Shown here one piece after another: positions 1 through 9,397 of a stretch of DNA of 64,000 nt. Below the pieces are notes generated by a model. That model was not told the origin of the DNA, did no database searches, and saw nothing but the letters and a program-made list of their open reading frames with translations. The stretch comes from Aureimonas sp. SA4125 (GTDB lineage Bacteria; Pseudomonadota; Alphaproteobacteria; Rhizobiales; Rhizobiaceae). The DNA lies in contig NZ_AP025032.1 of assembly GCF_019973775.1 (NCBI RefSeq), forward strand, positions 3,100,001 to 3,164,000, written 5' to 3'. Numbering within the stretch: the first letter of the stretch is position 1; every line of letters starts with the position of its first letter. Made by a program: the position numbers and the translations under genes.

Positions 1-1
1 C

Positions 2-1582
2 GACGAAGGCTCGGATCGGCGAGATATCGGCTTCTACATCCGAGACCCCCATGTGGTTCTCGCCCATGCACCGCAGGAGGTCTTTCTCGACCCCTCGCAC
101 AGCTTCCGGCTGGATCTCGCCCGCTATGACGAGACCGCCAACCCGGCGGCAGGCATCAAGATCCGGCGCCTCTCGTCGCGGGCCGATGCGAGAGCGATGA
201 ACCGGATCTACCAGATCCACGGAATGGTCCAGGTCAGTCCGGACTTCGTCTGGGCGAACCGCGACAGCGCGGTGCTGACTTACCTGCTTGCCGAAGACGA
301 GGCGACGGGCGCGATCGTGGGCACCGTGATGGGCGTCGACAATGCCGGCGTCTTCGACGATCCAGACAACGGCTCCTCGCTCTGGTGTCTCGCCGTCGAT
401 CCGCAGACGCCGCGCCCGCGCGTCGGCGAGATGCTGGTACGCCGCCTCGCCGAGCATTTCCGACACACCGGCCGCTCCACGATGGATCTATCGGTTCTCC
501 ATGACAACGGCTCGGCCATCGCGCTCTACGAGAAGCTCGGCTTTCAGCGGCTGCGGGTCTTCGCCGTCAAGCGCAAGAACGAGATCAACGAGAGGCTTTT
601 CGTCGGCGCTACCGACGGCTACGAGTGCCTGAACCCATACGCCCGCATCATCGTGGACGAAGCGCGTCGGCGCGGGATCCATGCAGAGGTGACGGACGCC
701 GAGGGTGGCTTTTTCCGCCTGAGCTATGGCGGACGCTCCATCCACTGCCGCGAGAGCCTTTCCGAGCTGACCTCGGGGGTTGCGGTCTCGGTCTGCGACG
801 ACAAGGCCGTGACGCGCCGCATCGTGCGGGCAGCCGGGGTCGTCGTGCCCGAACAGATCGAGGCCGGCGACGATGCCATGCGGCTCGGCGCCTTCATCGA
901 GACGCATGGCTCGATTGTCGTCAAACCCGCGCGTGGCGAACAGGGACGCGGCGTTGCGGTCGGGATCACGAGCGTCGCGGACGCGGAGAAGGCGATTGCC
1001 GTCGCCCGCACACAGTCCGAGCGGGTGCTGCTCGAAGCCTGCTTCCAGGGCGAGGACCTCCGCCTTGTGATGATCGACTACGTGCTCGTCGCCGCCGCCC
1101 TGCGCAAACCGCCGATCGTGGTCGGTGATGGACGTTCCACCATTCGCCAGCTGATCGAGCATCTCTCCCGCCGGCGCTCGGCGGCGACATCGGGCGAAAG
1201 CCGCGTGCCGATCGATGCGGAAACCGAGCGCTGCGTCGAGCAGGCCGGCTGGCGTATGGATGACATCATCGGCAAAGGCGAGCAGGTCTCCGTCCGGCGA
1301 ACGGCAAACCTTCATACCGGCGGTACAATCCACGACGTGACCGCGGACGTTCATCCAGATCTGGTTGCGGCCGCTGTCGAAGCGGCCCGCGCCATCGCCA
1401 TTCCGGTCTGCGGGATTGATTTCATGGTAAAGTCACCGCAAGAGCCCGACTACGTCTTCATCGAAGCGAACGAACGTCCGGGACTGGCAAACCATGAGCC
1501 TCAGCCGACGGCCGAGCGCTTCGTCGATCTTCTTTTCCCGCAGAGCGTGCCCGCCTCCGCACGTGTCGGCAGAACTTCCTGA
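2..1582 (+). CDS. ngg: N-acetylglutaminylglutamine synthetase (GNAT + ATP-grasp), 5' end outside window
   Basis: The frame is open from the left window edge, so the true start lies outside. A GTG at 53 is possible, but the residues before it (DIGFYIRDPHVV) read as conserved coding sequence. Domains: a GNAT acetyltransferase fold over roughly the first 170 residues, then an ATP-grasp domain with the nucleotide-binding stretch KPARGEQGRGV and the C-terminal metal-binding stretch FIEANERPGLANHEP. This architecture is that of the enzyme that joins and acetylates glutamine residues for the osmoprotectant N-acetylglutaminylglutamine amide (NAGGN). The M42 peptidase that travels with it follows 15 bp downstream. 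The amidotransferase partner (asnO/ggnA type) would be expected just left of the window; that is inference. Confidence 0.88.
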   Translation, partial: DEGSDRRDIGFYIRDPHVVLAHAPQEVFLDPSHSFRLDLARYDETANPAAGIKIRRLSSRADARAMNRIYQIHGMVQVSPDFVWANRDSAVLTYLLAEDEATGAIVGTVMGVDNAGVFDDPDNGSSLWCLAVDPQTPRPRVGEMLVRRLAEHFRHTGRSTMDLSVLHDNGSAIALYEKLGFQRLRVFAVKRKNEINERLFVGATDGYECLNPYARIIVDEARRRGIHAEVTDAEGGFFRLSYGGRSIHCRESLSELTSGVAVSVCDDKAVTRRIVRAAGVVVPEQIEAGDDAMRLGAFIETHGSIVVKPARGEQGRGVAVGITSVADAEKAIAVARTQSERVLLEACFQGEDLRLVMIDYVLVAAALRKPPIVVGDGRSTIRQLIEHLSRRRSAATSGESRVPIDAETERCVEQAGWRMDDIIGKGEQVSVRRTANLHTGGTIHDVTADVHPDLVAAAVEAARAIAIPVCGIDFMVKSPQEPDYVFIEANERPGLANHEPQPTAERFVDLLFPQSVPASARVGRTS

Positions 1583-1597
1583 CCAGACGGACACCTG

Positions 1598-2770
1598 ATG
1601 CCCCGCCTTGCGATCGACACCGCCTACCTCAGCAACCAGTTGAAAGCACTGCTCTCCATCCCGAGTCCGACCGGCTATACCGACACGATCGTGCGTCACG
1701 TCTCCCTGGAGCTGGAGCGGCTTGGCCTTAAGGTGGAGCTGACCCGGCGTGGCGCGATCATCGCGGTTCGCCCGGGCACCGGTCGAGCCTCCTCGCGCGC
1801 CATCGTCAGCCATGTCGACACCCTCGGCGCGCAGGTAAAGGCCATCAAGCACAACGGTCGGCTCGAACTCGTCCCCATCGGCACATGGTCGGCGCGCTTT
1901 GCCGAAGGGGCAAGGTCGACGGTCTTCTCGGAGAAGGGTGCCTACCGCGGCACCATCCTGCCCCTGAAAGCCTCGGGCCACACCTACAACGAGGAAATCG
2001 ACTCGCTGCCGATCGGCTGGGACTATGTGGAGCTGCGGGTTGACGCATTGGCACGCAGCCGCGCCGAGGCCGACCGACTGGGCATCGAAATTGGCGACAT
2101 CGTCGCCATCGACCCGCAGCCGGAATTCCTGGACAACGGCTTCATCGTCTCGCGCCATCTCGACAACAAGGCGGGCGTCGCGATCACGCTGGCCGCGATC
2201 CAGGCCCTGGAGCGCGAAGGCGCGGTGACCCCGGTCGACACGCATTGGCTCTTCACGATCGCCGAAGAAGTCGGCGTCGGCGCGGCGTCGATCCTCGAAC
2301 CCGATGTGGCCTCGATGCTCGCGATCGACAACGGGACCTCGGCGCCCGGCCAGAACTCGTCCGAATTCGGCGTGACCATCGCCATGGCGGACCAGACCGG
2401 GCCCTTCGACTACCACCTGACCAAGAAGCTCGTCCGCCTCTGCAAGGACCAGGACATCAAGTATCAGAAGGACATCTTCCGCTACTACCGCTCCGATTCC
2501 GCCTCGGCGATCGAAGCCGGCCACGATGTGCGCACCGCGCTGATCACCTTCGGCGTCGACGCCTCGCACGGCTGGGAGCGCATCCACATGCATGCCCTGC
2601 GCTCGGTCGCTGAACTCGTTACGGCCTACGCCATCTCGCCCGTCGAGATCGAGCGGGACCTGCGAACGCATGCCGGCCTTCGGGGATTTACGCACCAGCC
2701 GGTCGCTGAGGCTTCCGAGGAGTTCACCACCGTTTCGGTTGTGGAGTCGTCCTCCGACGAACCCTCCTGA
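1598..2770 (+). CDS. Osmoprotectant NAGGN system M42-family peptidase
   Basis: A 390-residue M42 (glutamyl aminopeptidase/endoglucanase-type) metallopeptidase. Visible metal and catalytic motifs: VSHVDTLGAQ (His and Asp ligands), HLDNKAG (bridging Asp), IAEEVGVG (catalytic Glu pair), SDSASA (Asp) and a C-terminal HGWERIHMH (His). The ATG lies 15 bp after the NAGGN synthetase stop, so the two are probably co-transcribed. A dedicated M42 peptidase is a known third member of NAGGN loci; its substrate is not settled, and turnover of the dipeptide is a reasonable guess. The acidic C-terminal tail looks unstructured. Confidence 0.88.
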   Translation: MPRLAIDTAYLSNQLKALLSIPSPTGYTDTIVRHVSLELERLGLKVELTRRGAIIAVRPGTGRASSRAIVSHVDTLGAQVKAIKHNGRLELVPIGTWSARFAEGARSTVFSEKGAYRGTILPLKASGHTYNEEIDSLPIGWDYVELRVDALARSRAEADRLGIEIGDIVAIDPQPEFLDNGFIVSRHLDNKAGVAITLAAIQALEREGAVTPVDTHWLFTIAEEVGVGAASILEPDVASMLAIDNGTSAPGQNSSEFGVTIAMADQTGPFDYHLTKKLVRLCKDQDIKYQKDIFRYYRSDSASAIEAGHDVRTALITFGVDASHGWERIHMHALRSVAELVTAYAISPVEIERDLRTHAGLRGFTHQPVAEASEEFTTVSVVESSSDEPS

Positions 2771-3266
2771 TGCGCTGCAGTTTCCTCCCGCGGTCTTCGC
2801 TCGTCGTAGCTCTGCGCAAACGGCGACCGGGGTCTCGGCGCCCGCGCTAAGAACCCGCACGGAGCGCGTCCCTTCGCTGCGTCAACAATGCGCCGTCGCA
2901 CTGTGGGACTGGGCAGCAGCGCGACAGCCGGCTGCCGTCGAGGGCGAGGGTCGGGAGCGATGGGGCCGGATATGCAGACGTTCCGCTTCAGGCGTGAATT
3001 CGTCCTCTCTCGGTTCGGAACCTTGCGATTTGTCGTGAAACCCAGACCTGCCGGATCAAGCGACGTCATCCCGAAAGCGGACGGGATGACGGAGCGGCAA
3101 GAGGGGTTGCCATCCTGCGCACGACACGCCATGAAGGCCCCACGTATGGACCCATTCAATTGGGTGGCTACGCCGGGCGCCGATCCCCCGGCCAACCAAG
3201 TCAGCCGAGCGCCTACCAGTCCGCCGAGTGCAGACGTCGCGATCCGCCCACTACCTGAAGAACCTC
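2771..3266. other. Non-coding stretch with one inverted repeat
   Basis: I see no convincing gene here; the open frames have poor codon quality and no ribosome binding site. It holds a perfect 10-bp inverted repeat (CGTCATCCCG at 3064-3073 and its complement at 3082-3091, 8-nt loop). It has no T-tract, so it is a REP-like hairpin rather than a clear terminator. Confidence 0.5.
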
Positions 3267-4751
3267 ATGACCTCATTTGAAACGCTCCGCCAGGAGTGGT
3301 TCGGGAACGTGCGCGGCGATCTCCTCGCCGGCATCGTCGTGGCGCTTGCGCTCATTCCCGAAGCCATCGCCTTCTCCATCATCGCCGGCGTCGATCCGAA
3401 GATCGGCCTCTACGCCTCATTCACGATCGCCGTTCTCACGTCGATCTTCGGCGGCCGCCCGGGCATGATCTCGGCTGCCACCGCGGCCACCGCCGTCCTG
3501 ATGATCACGCTCGTGCGGGACCACGGCCTCGAATATCTCCTCGCCGCCACGGTGCTGGCGGGCCTCCTCCAGATCGCCGCAGGATTCCTGCGCCTCGGCA
3601 ACGCGATGCAGTTCGTGTCGAAATCGGTCATGACGGGCTTCGTCAACGCTCTCGCCATCCTGATCTTCATGGCGCAGATACCCGAACTCGTCGGCGTGCC
3701 GTCGATGACCTACGTCATGGTCGCGGCAGGGCTTGCCATCATCTACCTCTTTCCCCGGATCACCACCGCGATCCCCTCGCCGCTCGTCGCGATCGTCGTC
3801 CTGACGGCGGTGTCGCTCGGCTTCGGGATGGACCTGCGCATCGTCGGCGACATGGGCGCGCTGCCCGATACGCTGCCCGTCTTCCTGATCCCGAACATTC
3901 CGCTGACCCTCGAAACCCTCATGATCATCCTGCCCTACTCGGCGGCGGTCGCGGTCGTGGGTCTCCTGGAATCCCTGATGACGGCGCAGATCGTCGACGA
4001 ATTGACGGACACCGGATCAGACAAGAACCGCGAATGCGTCGGCCAGGGCGTTGCCAATACCGTCACCGGCTTCTTCGGCGGCATGGCGGGCTGCGCGATG
4101 ATCGGCCAGTCGGTCATCAACGTGAAGTCGGGCGGCCGGGGCCGGCTGTCCTGCTTTGCCGCCGGCGTCTTTCTTCTCTTTCTCATCGTCGTGCTCGGCG
4201 ACTGGGTCCGCATCATCCCGATGGCCGCGCTCGTCGCGATCATGATCATGGTCTCGATCGGCACCTTCTCCTGGGGATCGATCAAGAACCTGCGCGACCA
4301 TCCGCGCCGGTCCTCGATCGTCATGCTGGCGACCGTGGTCACGGTGGTGTGGACGCACAACCTCGCCATCGGCGTCATCATCGGCGTGATGCTCTCGGGT
4401 GTCTTCTTCGCCTCGAAGGTCGCCCAGCTCTTCCGTGTCGCATCGAGCCTCTCGCCCGACGGGCTGACCCGCACCTACACGGTGGAGGGGCAGATCTTCT
4501 TCGCCTCATCGGAACGCTTCGGCACCTCCTTTGACTTCAAGGAGTCGGTGGACCGCGTCGTGATCGACGTCACCGGCGCCCATATCTGGGATCTCTCCGG
4601 CGTCGCCGCGCTCGACCGCGCGATCCTGAAGTTCCGCCGCGAAGGCGCCGAGGTGGAAATTCTCGGCCTCAACGAAGCGAGCGCGACCATCGTCGACAAG
4701 CTCGCCATCCACGACAAGCCCGGGGCCATGGACAGCCTCACGGGCCACTAA
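3267..4751 (+). CDS. SulP-family inorganic anion transporter with STAS domain
   Basis: A 494-residue integral membrane protein of the SulP/SLC26 family. The N-terminal [20 protein letters not shown] is the family's first-helix signature. About 10-12 hydrophobic segments follow, and the last ~95 residues form a STAS domain ([18 protein letters not shown]). Substrates in the family include sulfate, bicarbonate and other anions; the sequence alone does not decide which. I place the start at the ATG at 3267 (MTSFETL) rather than an in-frame ATG at 3228, because family similarity begins there. A universal stress protein gene follows 15 bp downstream, a pairing often seen with SulP carriers. Confidence 0.85.
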   Translation: MTSFETLRQEWFGNVRGDLLAGIVVALALIPEAIAFSIIAGVDPKIGLYASFTIAVLTSIFGGRPGMISAATAATAVLMITLVRDHGLEYLLAATVLAGLLQIAAGFLRLGNAMQFVSKSVMTGFVNALAILIFMAQIPELVGVPSMTYVMVAAGLAIIYLFPRITTAIPSPLVAIVVLTAVSLGFGMDLRIVGDMGALPDTLPVFLIPNIPLTLETLMIILPYSAAVAVVGLLESLMTAQIVDELTDTGSDKNRECVGQGVANTVTGFFGGMAGCAMIGQSVINVKSGGRGRLSCFAAGVFLLFLIVVLGDWVRIIPMAALVAIMIMVSIGTFSWGSIKNLRDHPRRSSIVMLATVVTVVWTHNLAIGVIIGVMLSGVFFASKVAQLFRVASSLSPDGLTRTYTVEGQIFFASSERFGTSFDFKESVDRVVIDVTGAHIWDLSGVAALDRAILKFRREGAEVEILGLNEASATIVDKLAIHDKPGAMDSLTGH

Positions 4752-4766
4752 GGGAGGAACGTCCAC

Positions 4767-5621
4767 ATGTCGAAGATCATCGCCTGCATCGACGGGTCCA
4801 TCTACGCGGCCAGCGTCTGCGACCATGCCGCCTGGGCAGCCCAGCGCCTTGCCGCGCCGGTCGAGGTCGTCCACGCACTCGGTCGCCGCGACACGACGAG
4901 CGCGCCGCTCGACCTCAGCGGCAGTCTCGAATTCGGGGAGCGCGAGGCTCTCCTGAACCAGCTTGCCGAGCTCGACGCGCAGAAGGCCAAGGTCTCGCAT
5001 CTGCGTGGCCGCCACCTCGTCGCCGATGCGGTCTCGCGCATCAGGGCCGCGGGCACGCAGACCGTCTCGGAGATGCTGCGTCACGGCGACGTCGCCGACA
5101 CGGTCCGGGACCTCGATGGCGAGACGCGGCTTCTGGTCATCGGCAAGCGCGGCGAGGCTGCCGACTTCGCCAAAGGGCATCTGGGATCCAATCTCGAGCG
5201 GGTCATCCGCTCGGCCAGGAAGCCCGTCCTCGTCGTCTCGCGCGCCTTTGCTCCCATCGCGAGCTTCCTTGTCGCCTTCGACGGGGGACGTAGCTCGGGG
5301 CAGGTCGTCGAGCGGCTCGTCGCTAGTCCGCTCCTCTCCAACCTGCCCTGCCACCTCTTCATGGCCGGCGACGGCGCCGGCGAAGCCGGCAACCGGCTGA
5401 GGGCCGCTGAAGGCGCTCTCAAGGCGGCAGGTTACGCCGTCACCGTCGGCATCGAGGCCGGGGAACCGGAGACCGTCATCGCCGCCAAGGTCAAGCGGGA
5501 CGGCATCGGTCTCGTCGTCATGGGCGCCTACGGCCACTCCCGCATCCGCAACCTCATTGTCGGCTCGACGACGACGGCGCTGATCGAGTCCTGCACGGTC
5601 CCCGTGCTCGTCATCCGGTGA
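4767..5621 (+). CDS. Universal stress protein, tandem Usp domains
   Basis: A 284-residue cytoplasmic protein with two Usp domains (about 1-140 and 150-284). Both carry an ATP-binding motif of the G-x2-G-x9-G-S/T type: GKRGEAADFAKGHLGS in the first and GAYGHSRIRNLIVGST in the second. A good Shine-Dalgarno (GGGAGGAAC) precedes the ATG. It sits between the SulP transporter and the NYN protein; its stop overlaps the next start (GTGAGC), pointing to one transcript. A role as nucleotide-dependent modulator of the transporter is inference. Confidence 0.85.
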   Translation: MSKIIACIDGSIYAASVCDHAAWAAQRLAAPVEVVHALGRRDTTSAPLDLSGSLEFGEREALLNQLAELDAQKAKVSHLRGRHLVADAVSRIRAAGTQTVSEMLRHGDVADTVRDLDGETRLLVIGKRGEAADFAKGHLGSNLERVIRSARKPVLVVSRAFAPIASFLVAFDGGRSSGQVVERLVASPLLSNLPCHLFMAGDGAGEAGNRLRAAEGALKAAGYAVTVGIEAGEPETVIAAKVKRDGIGLVVMGAYGHSRIRNLIVGSTTTALIESCTVPVLVIR

Positions 5622-6190
5622 GCCGATCCCAGGCGCCCATCGGGGCGGCTGGGTCATCCGGCATCGGATTGCCCGGCGGACCGATCCTCGTCACCATTGA
5701 CGGAAGTCACTGCGATCGGCTGCGCAAGGCCTTCGAGGTGCAACTCAGGATCGCCGACCTCCTCGAATGGCTTGCCGATCCGTCCCGAGCGCGGCGGTGC
5801 CTCTACTATCGCGACCTTCGCGACGAGACCGAGGCTGGACGTCTGAGGGGAATGATGGGGCGACTGGCGGCCGAAGGCATCGAGGTGAAAGGTGCCCAGC
5901 CCGCAGACTTCGAACGCGGACAGAAGGAACGCTACGGCACCAACCTCGTGGAACTCGCCGTCGACCTCCTCCGGCTCGCGCCCGGCTTCGAGCGCGTCGT
6001 CCTGGTTGCCGCCGACCGTAAGCTCGTACCGCTGGTGCGGGCGCTGCGCGACGGCGGGACATGGGTCACGCTAGCGACCGCGCTCGACGTTCCCGTGGCG
6101 ATCCGGGCCTCGTCCCATCTCGTCGAGGCCGCCGACGACCATGTCGATTTCGGCGATTTTCTCCTGTCGGCGCGGGGCGGTCTCCACTAG
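5618..6190 (+). CDS. NYN (PIN-like) domain protein, LabA/DUF88-like
   Basis: A 190-residue protein starting with GTG that overlaps the universal stress protein stop by 4 bp. Residues ~20-180 fit a NYN/PIN-like fold: ILVTIDGSH near the N-terminus (first acidic residue), NLVELAVDLL (second Asp) and VVLVAADRKLVPLV (third Asp region). NYN proteins are usually Mg-dependent RNases. Here the usual IDGxN reads IDGSH and the SGDSDF-type motif reads AADRKL, so catalytic activity is uncertain. Being third in a SulP-Usp-NYN operon is unusual. An intergenic repeat begins directly after the stop codon. Confidence 0.68.
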   Translation: MSRSQAPIGAAGSSGIGLPGGPILVTIDGSHCDRLRKAFEVQLRIADLLEWLADPSRARRCLYYRDLRDETEAGRLRGMMGRLAAEGIEVKGAQPADFERGQKERYGTNLVELAVDLLRLAPGFERVVLVAADRKLVPLVRALRDGGTWVTLATALDVPVAIRASSHLVEAADDHVDFGDFLLSARGGLH

Positions 6191-6285
6191 AGCATGATCC
6201 CGAAAGGTGGGTTCCGGCTCGGGATCATGCGAGGACAAGGACCTAAAGCGGGTCGGCGATTCGAAGAAAAGCCATCCCGCTTTAG
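6191..6285. repeat. Intergenic palindromic repeat, copy 1
   Basis: Two nested hairpins: a perfect 12-bp inverted repeat GCATGATCCCGA (6192-6203) / complement (6219-6230), then TAAAGCGGG (6244-6252) / CCCGCTTTA (6276-6284). The same two-hairpin unit recurs at 29095-29199, including the shared CGATTCGAAGAAAAGCC. Its form resembles dispersed intergenic repeats of Hyphomicrobiales. It abuts the preceding stop codon and may act as a transcript 3' end or RNA-processing site. Confidence 0.8.
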
Positions 6286-6314
6286 AAGACGGGCGTGTGA
6301 GCGGGAGACATGAC

Positions 6315-7550
6315 GTGCAGGCATTCGGGCGGTTCATCGCCGACAACGGCCGATGGCTCGGCGGCGGCTTCCTCCTCACCTTCTTCTCCTCGTTCGGGCA
6401 GACCTTCTTCATCTCGCTGTCGAACGCCGGGATCCGCAACGCCTATGGTCTGAGCCACGGCGACTTCGGCGGGCTGTACATGCTGGCGACCCTTGGCAGT
6501 GCCTTGACGCTGCCCTTCCTCGGCCGCATCCTCGACCGATACCGGACGGCGACCGTCGCCGTCTGCACCCTGCTGATGCTGGCGCTGGCGACGGTGTCGA
6601 TGGGCTTGTCGACCTCGATTCCCGCCCTCGTCGTCTCGCTCTACATGCTGCGCCTGTTCGGCCAGGGAATGATGACGCAGACCGCCTTCACCGCGACCGG
6701 GCGCTGGTTCTCGGCCAACCGCGGGCGGGCGGTCTCGCTGGTGACGCTTGGCCATCAGGCGGGCGAGGCGCTGCTGCCGATCCTCTTCGTGATCGTGGCC
6801 GGCGCGATCGGCTGGCGGGCATCCTGGTTCACGGCGACGGGTGCCCTCGTCCTCGTCGCGCTTCCCGTCGTGACGCTGCTCCTGCGCCGGGACCGTGTGC
6901 CGCAGAACGACCCGGAAACGATCCTCCGGGCGCCCGTCCGGCATTGGACCTTGTCGGAGGTCCTTCGCGATCCGAAATTCTACCTGATCTCGGCGGGCGT
7001 CCTCGCTCCGCCCTTCGTCGCCACGACGATCTTCTTCCACCAGGTCTACCTCACCGAGCTGCGCGGCTGGCCCCTGACGCTGTTTGCCGCGGGTTTTGCC
7101 GTCATGTCGATAGCGAACCTCGCCTTCACGCTGCTGGCGGGCTGGTTGATCGATCGCACCTCGGCGGCAAGGGTGCTGCCGCTCTTCCTGCTTCCCCTCG
7201 CGGCGGCCTCTTTCGTCGCCGCCTTCGTGACGGCGCCTTGGGCGATCTTCCTGTTCATGGCGCTGATGGGCGTCAGCAACGGTTTTTCGTCGACGCTCTC
7301 GGGCGCGATGTGGCCCGAACTCTACGGCACCGCTCATCTCGGCGCGATCCGCTCCGTCGTCGTCGCCACGATGGTGTTCGCCAGCGCCGCGGGGCCGGGG
7401 CTGACCGGGTATCTCATCGACGCCGGGGTCGACTATGACCTCCAGCTTGCAACCATGGGCCTGTACGCCGTCGCCGCGGCGGTCGGGATGTGGATCGTGT
7501 CGGCAAGCCTCGTCAGAACACGCGAACTGGACGTGTGCGAACGATCCTGA
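6315..7550 (+). CDS. Major facilitator superfamily transporter
   Basis: A 411-residue, 12-helix MFS permease. After helix 2 it has the loop LGRILDRYRTATVAV, a variant of the MFS motif A, and the equivalent AGWLIDRTSAARVLP in the second half. I chose the GTG at 6315 because GGGAG lies 7 nt upstream; the upstream in-frame ATG at 6207 lies inside the intergenic repeat and would add a non-membrane leader. The substrate is not evident; overall it resembles oxalate/formate-antiporter-like and other two-half MFS proteins. It shares no obvious pathway with its neighbours. Confidence 0.8.
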   Translation: MQAFGRFIADNGRWLGGGFLLTFFSSFGQTFFISLSNAGIRNAYGLSHGDFGGLYMLATLGSALTLPFLGRILDRYRTATVAVCTLLMLALATVSMGLSTSIPALVVSLYMLRLFGQGMMTQTAFTATGRWFSANRGRAVSLVTLGHQAGEALLPILFVIVAGAIGWRASWFTATGALVLVALPVVTLLLRRDRVPQNDPETILRAPVRHWTLSEVLRDPKFYLISAGVLAPPFVATTIFFHQVYLTELRGWPLTLFAAGFAVMSIANLAFTLLAGWLIDRTSAARVLPLFLLPLAAASFVAAFVTAPWAIFLFMALMGVSNGFSSTLSGAMWPELYGTAHLGAIRSVVVATMVFASAAGPGLTGYLIDAGVDYDLQLATMGLYAVAAAVGMWIVSASLVRTRELDVCERS

Positions 7551-7757
7551 AGCCTTGTGGCTCCAATGGAAACCGATCCTGACTGCCGCGCCCCTCCGCT
7601 GTCCTGGCGTCCTGGGGCGCGACAAATTCATCCTCGAGCGCTGGCGCGAACCCAATCGCACCAGACAAATGCTGGATCGAACCGCATCGCGTCGCAGATA
7701 CTCGAACCATGCGTCTTCACGATCCTCAGGAGAGTTTGAGGAGGCACAGGACCTAAA

Positions 7758-9002
7758 ATGAAAATATCGCTCCAGACCCTCGGCACGCGCGGGGACGTCC
7801 AGCCTTTCCTGGCGTTGGCGATCGGTCTGCGGAACGCCGGCCACGAGGTCTCCCTCGCCGCTTCCAAGGAGTATGGGAACTGGATCACCGGGCACGGGAT
7901 CCATCATGTGCCCCTGCTCTCGGATATCACCTCCCTTCTGCGAACCCCCGACGGAAAGGAGGCAGTGTCGGGAAGGCTTGCTTTCCTGCCGAAGGCGCGC
8001 CTCTTCCGCTCTTTCTCCGACACGTTGCCGGATCTCCTCGAGGCGCAGCGCGGGGCTGCGGCGGGCGCCGACGCCATCGTGTTTCATCCCAAGGCCCTCG
8101 GCGGAAGGCATATCGCCGAGGCTTTCGGGATCCCGGGTTTCGAGGCCCTCCCCCTGCCGGCGCTGACGCCGACCTCCGCATTCCCGACGCCCGTCGCTCC
8201 TTTCGAGAATCTCGGCCCGTTGAACCGCTTCAGCCACCGGGTCGCCGCTTCCGCTCCGGAAGTCCTCTTCGCGAAGGCGGTCCGTCGCTTCAGGAATTCG
8301 CTCGGCCTTCGGCCGGGCAGATGCACCGCACGGATCGTTCAGCTCCACGCCTACAGCGAGCACGTCGTGCCCCGTCCGGCAGACTTCGGCGACGAGGCGA
8401 TCATCTGCGGCTTCTGGACGCTTGGCGAGGGGGCGGATTGGACGCCACCGGCGGATCTCGCGGAGTTCCTCGAAGCCGGGCTCGCCCCGGTCTATGTCGG
8501 CTTCGGAAGCATCCCCTCCATCGACCCCGCCCACGTCACCAGAATGGTCTGCGCGGCGCTCGAACGCACCGGTCAGCGAGGCATCATCTCGACGGGCGGA
8601 GGCGGGCTCGAGGCATGCGCCGTGTCGGATGCGATCTTGTGCATCGAGGAGGCGCCGCATGAGTGGCTGTTTCCGCGCGTGGCGGCCGTGGTTCATCACG
8701 GGGGATCGGGCACCGTCGCCGCGAGCCTTTGCGCCGGCAAGGCGAGCGTCGTTTGCCCGAAGTTCGGCGACCAACCTTTCTGGGCCCGCCGGCTGCAGGC
8801 CTTGGGCGCCGCACCCGAACCGTTGCCGTTTCGTTTGCTGTCCGCGGAAAGCCTGGCGGTCAGGCTTGAAACCGTGGCTGCGCAACCAGAATACGCGCGC
8901 CGAGCAGGCAGCATCGGCCAACTGCTGAGACGCGAGGACGGCGTCGCACGGGCGGTGTTGGAGATCGAGAGGGTTTTGGCCGATCGTTCGGCGCCGAGAT
9001 AA
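7758..9002 (+). CDS. UDP-glycosyltransferase-like protein (GT1/GT28 type)
   Basis: A 414-residue GT-B fold glycosyltransferase. The N-terminal LGTRGDVQPFLALAIGLRNAGHEV is the acceptor-domain signature of the sterol/macrolide glucosyltransferase group, and the C-terminal HHGGSGTVAASLCAGKASVV followed by FGDQPFWARR is the sugar-nucleotide signature. A strong Shine-Dalgarno (GAGGAGGCACAGG) precedes the ATG. The likely acceptor is a lipid or secondary metabolite, but nothing nearby identifies it. The gene stands alone, 207 bp after the MFS gene, with no biosynthetic partner visible. Confidence 0.82.
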   Translation: MKISLQTLGTRGDVQPFLALAIGLRNAGHEVSLAASKEYGNWITGHGIHHVPLLSDITSLLRTPDGKEAVSGRLAFLPKARLFRSFSDTLPDLLEAQRGAAAGADAIVFHPKALGGRHIAEAFGIPGFEALPLPALTPTSAFPTPVAPFENLGPLNRFSHRVAASAPEVLFAKAVRRFRNSLGLRPGRCTARIVQLHAYSEHVVPRPADFGDEAIICGFWTLGEGADWTPPADLAEFLEAGLAPVYVGFGSIPSIDPAHVTRMVCAALERTGQRGIISTGGGGLEACAVSDAILCIEEAPHEWLFPRVAAVVHHGGSGTVAASLCAGKASVVCPKFGDQPFWARRLQALGAAPEPLPFRLLSAESLAVRLETVAAQPEYARRAGSIGQLLRREDGVARAVLEIERVLADRSAPR

Positions 9003-9360
9003 TCCCTGATCTCTCCTTGAACCGCTGCCTTCCATCCAGGCCGGGATCAATGGCAGCGACGCCATGATGGCCTGGCCCTGCCGCGTCGGTGTCCTGCCGA
9101 CGCGGCCGGCCGCGCACATCCTTCCGATCGGCATCCCGCTTTACGACGACCGGTCCGACAGGTTCGGCTCCCCCGCACGAGGCCCCCGGGCACCTTGCTG
9201 CTCACCGTGGCGTCAAAGCGCTCCCGCGTCATGATCGCAGACGGCGCACGCCGGCGGACCGTTTCGCCAGTCCTGCGGCTTGGCGCATCGGGGCTATCTC
9301 ACCCCCGCAAGCGGCAGGGGTCGAGCCGGAGATTACGCCTCTTGAACATTAGAAATAGCT
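9003..9360. other. Non-coding stretch upstream of an ArsR-type regulator
   Basis: No gene is supported here: short frames on both strands lack ribosome binding sites and recognisable domains. Base composition shifts to AT-rich near 9340, leading into the promoter/operator of the following regulator. Confidence 0.4.
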
Positions 9361-9380
9361 ATATGAGATATATCTCATAT
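9361..9380. promoter_or_regulatory. Perfect 20-bp palindrome, probable ArsR-type operator
   Basis: ATATGAGATATATCTCATAT is perfectly self-complementary, AT-rich in a GC-rich context, and lies 17 bp upstream of the start of the ArsR-family gene. ArsR repressors of the BigR/SqrR group bind AT-rich dyads overlapping their own promoters. Autoregulation through this site is inferred. Confidence 0.75.
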
Positions 9381-9397
9381 TAAATGGGCGGCGCATA

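Noticed and set aside
2888..3280. 130-codon plus-strand frame before the SulP gene
   Set aside because: No ribosome binding site or domain, contains a REP-like hairpin, and overlaps the SulP start.
6282..9134. Very long minus-strand frame (about 950 codons) opposite the MFS and glycosyltransferase genes
   Set aside because: It is the antisense of two clearly recognisable genes in a GC-rich genome. The translation is Arg/Gly/Asp-rich without domains and has no ribosome binding site.
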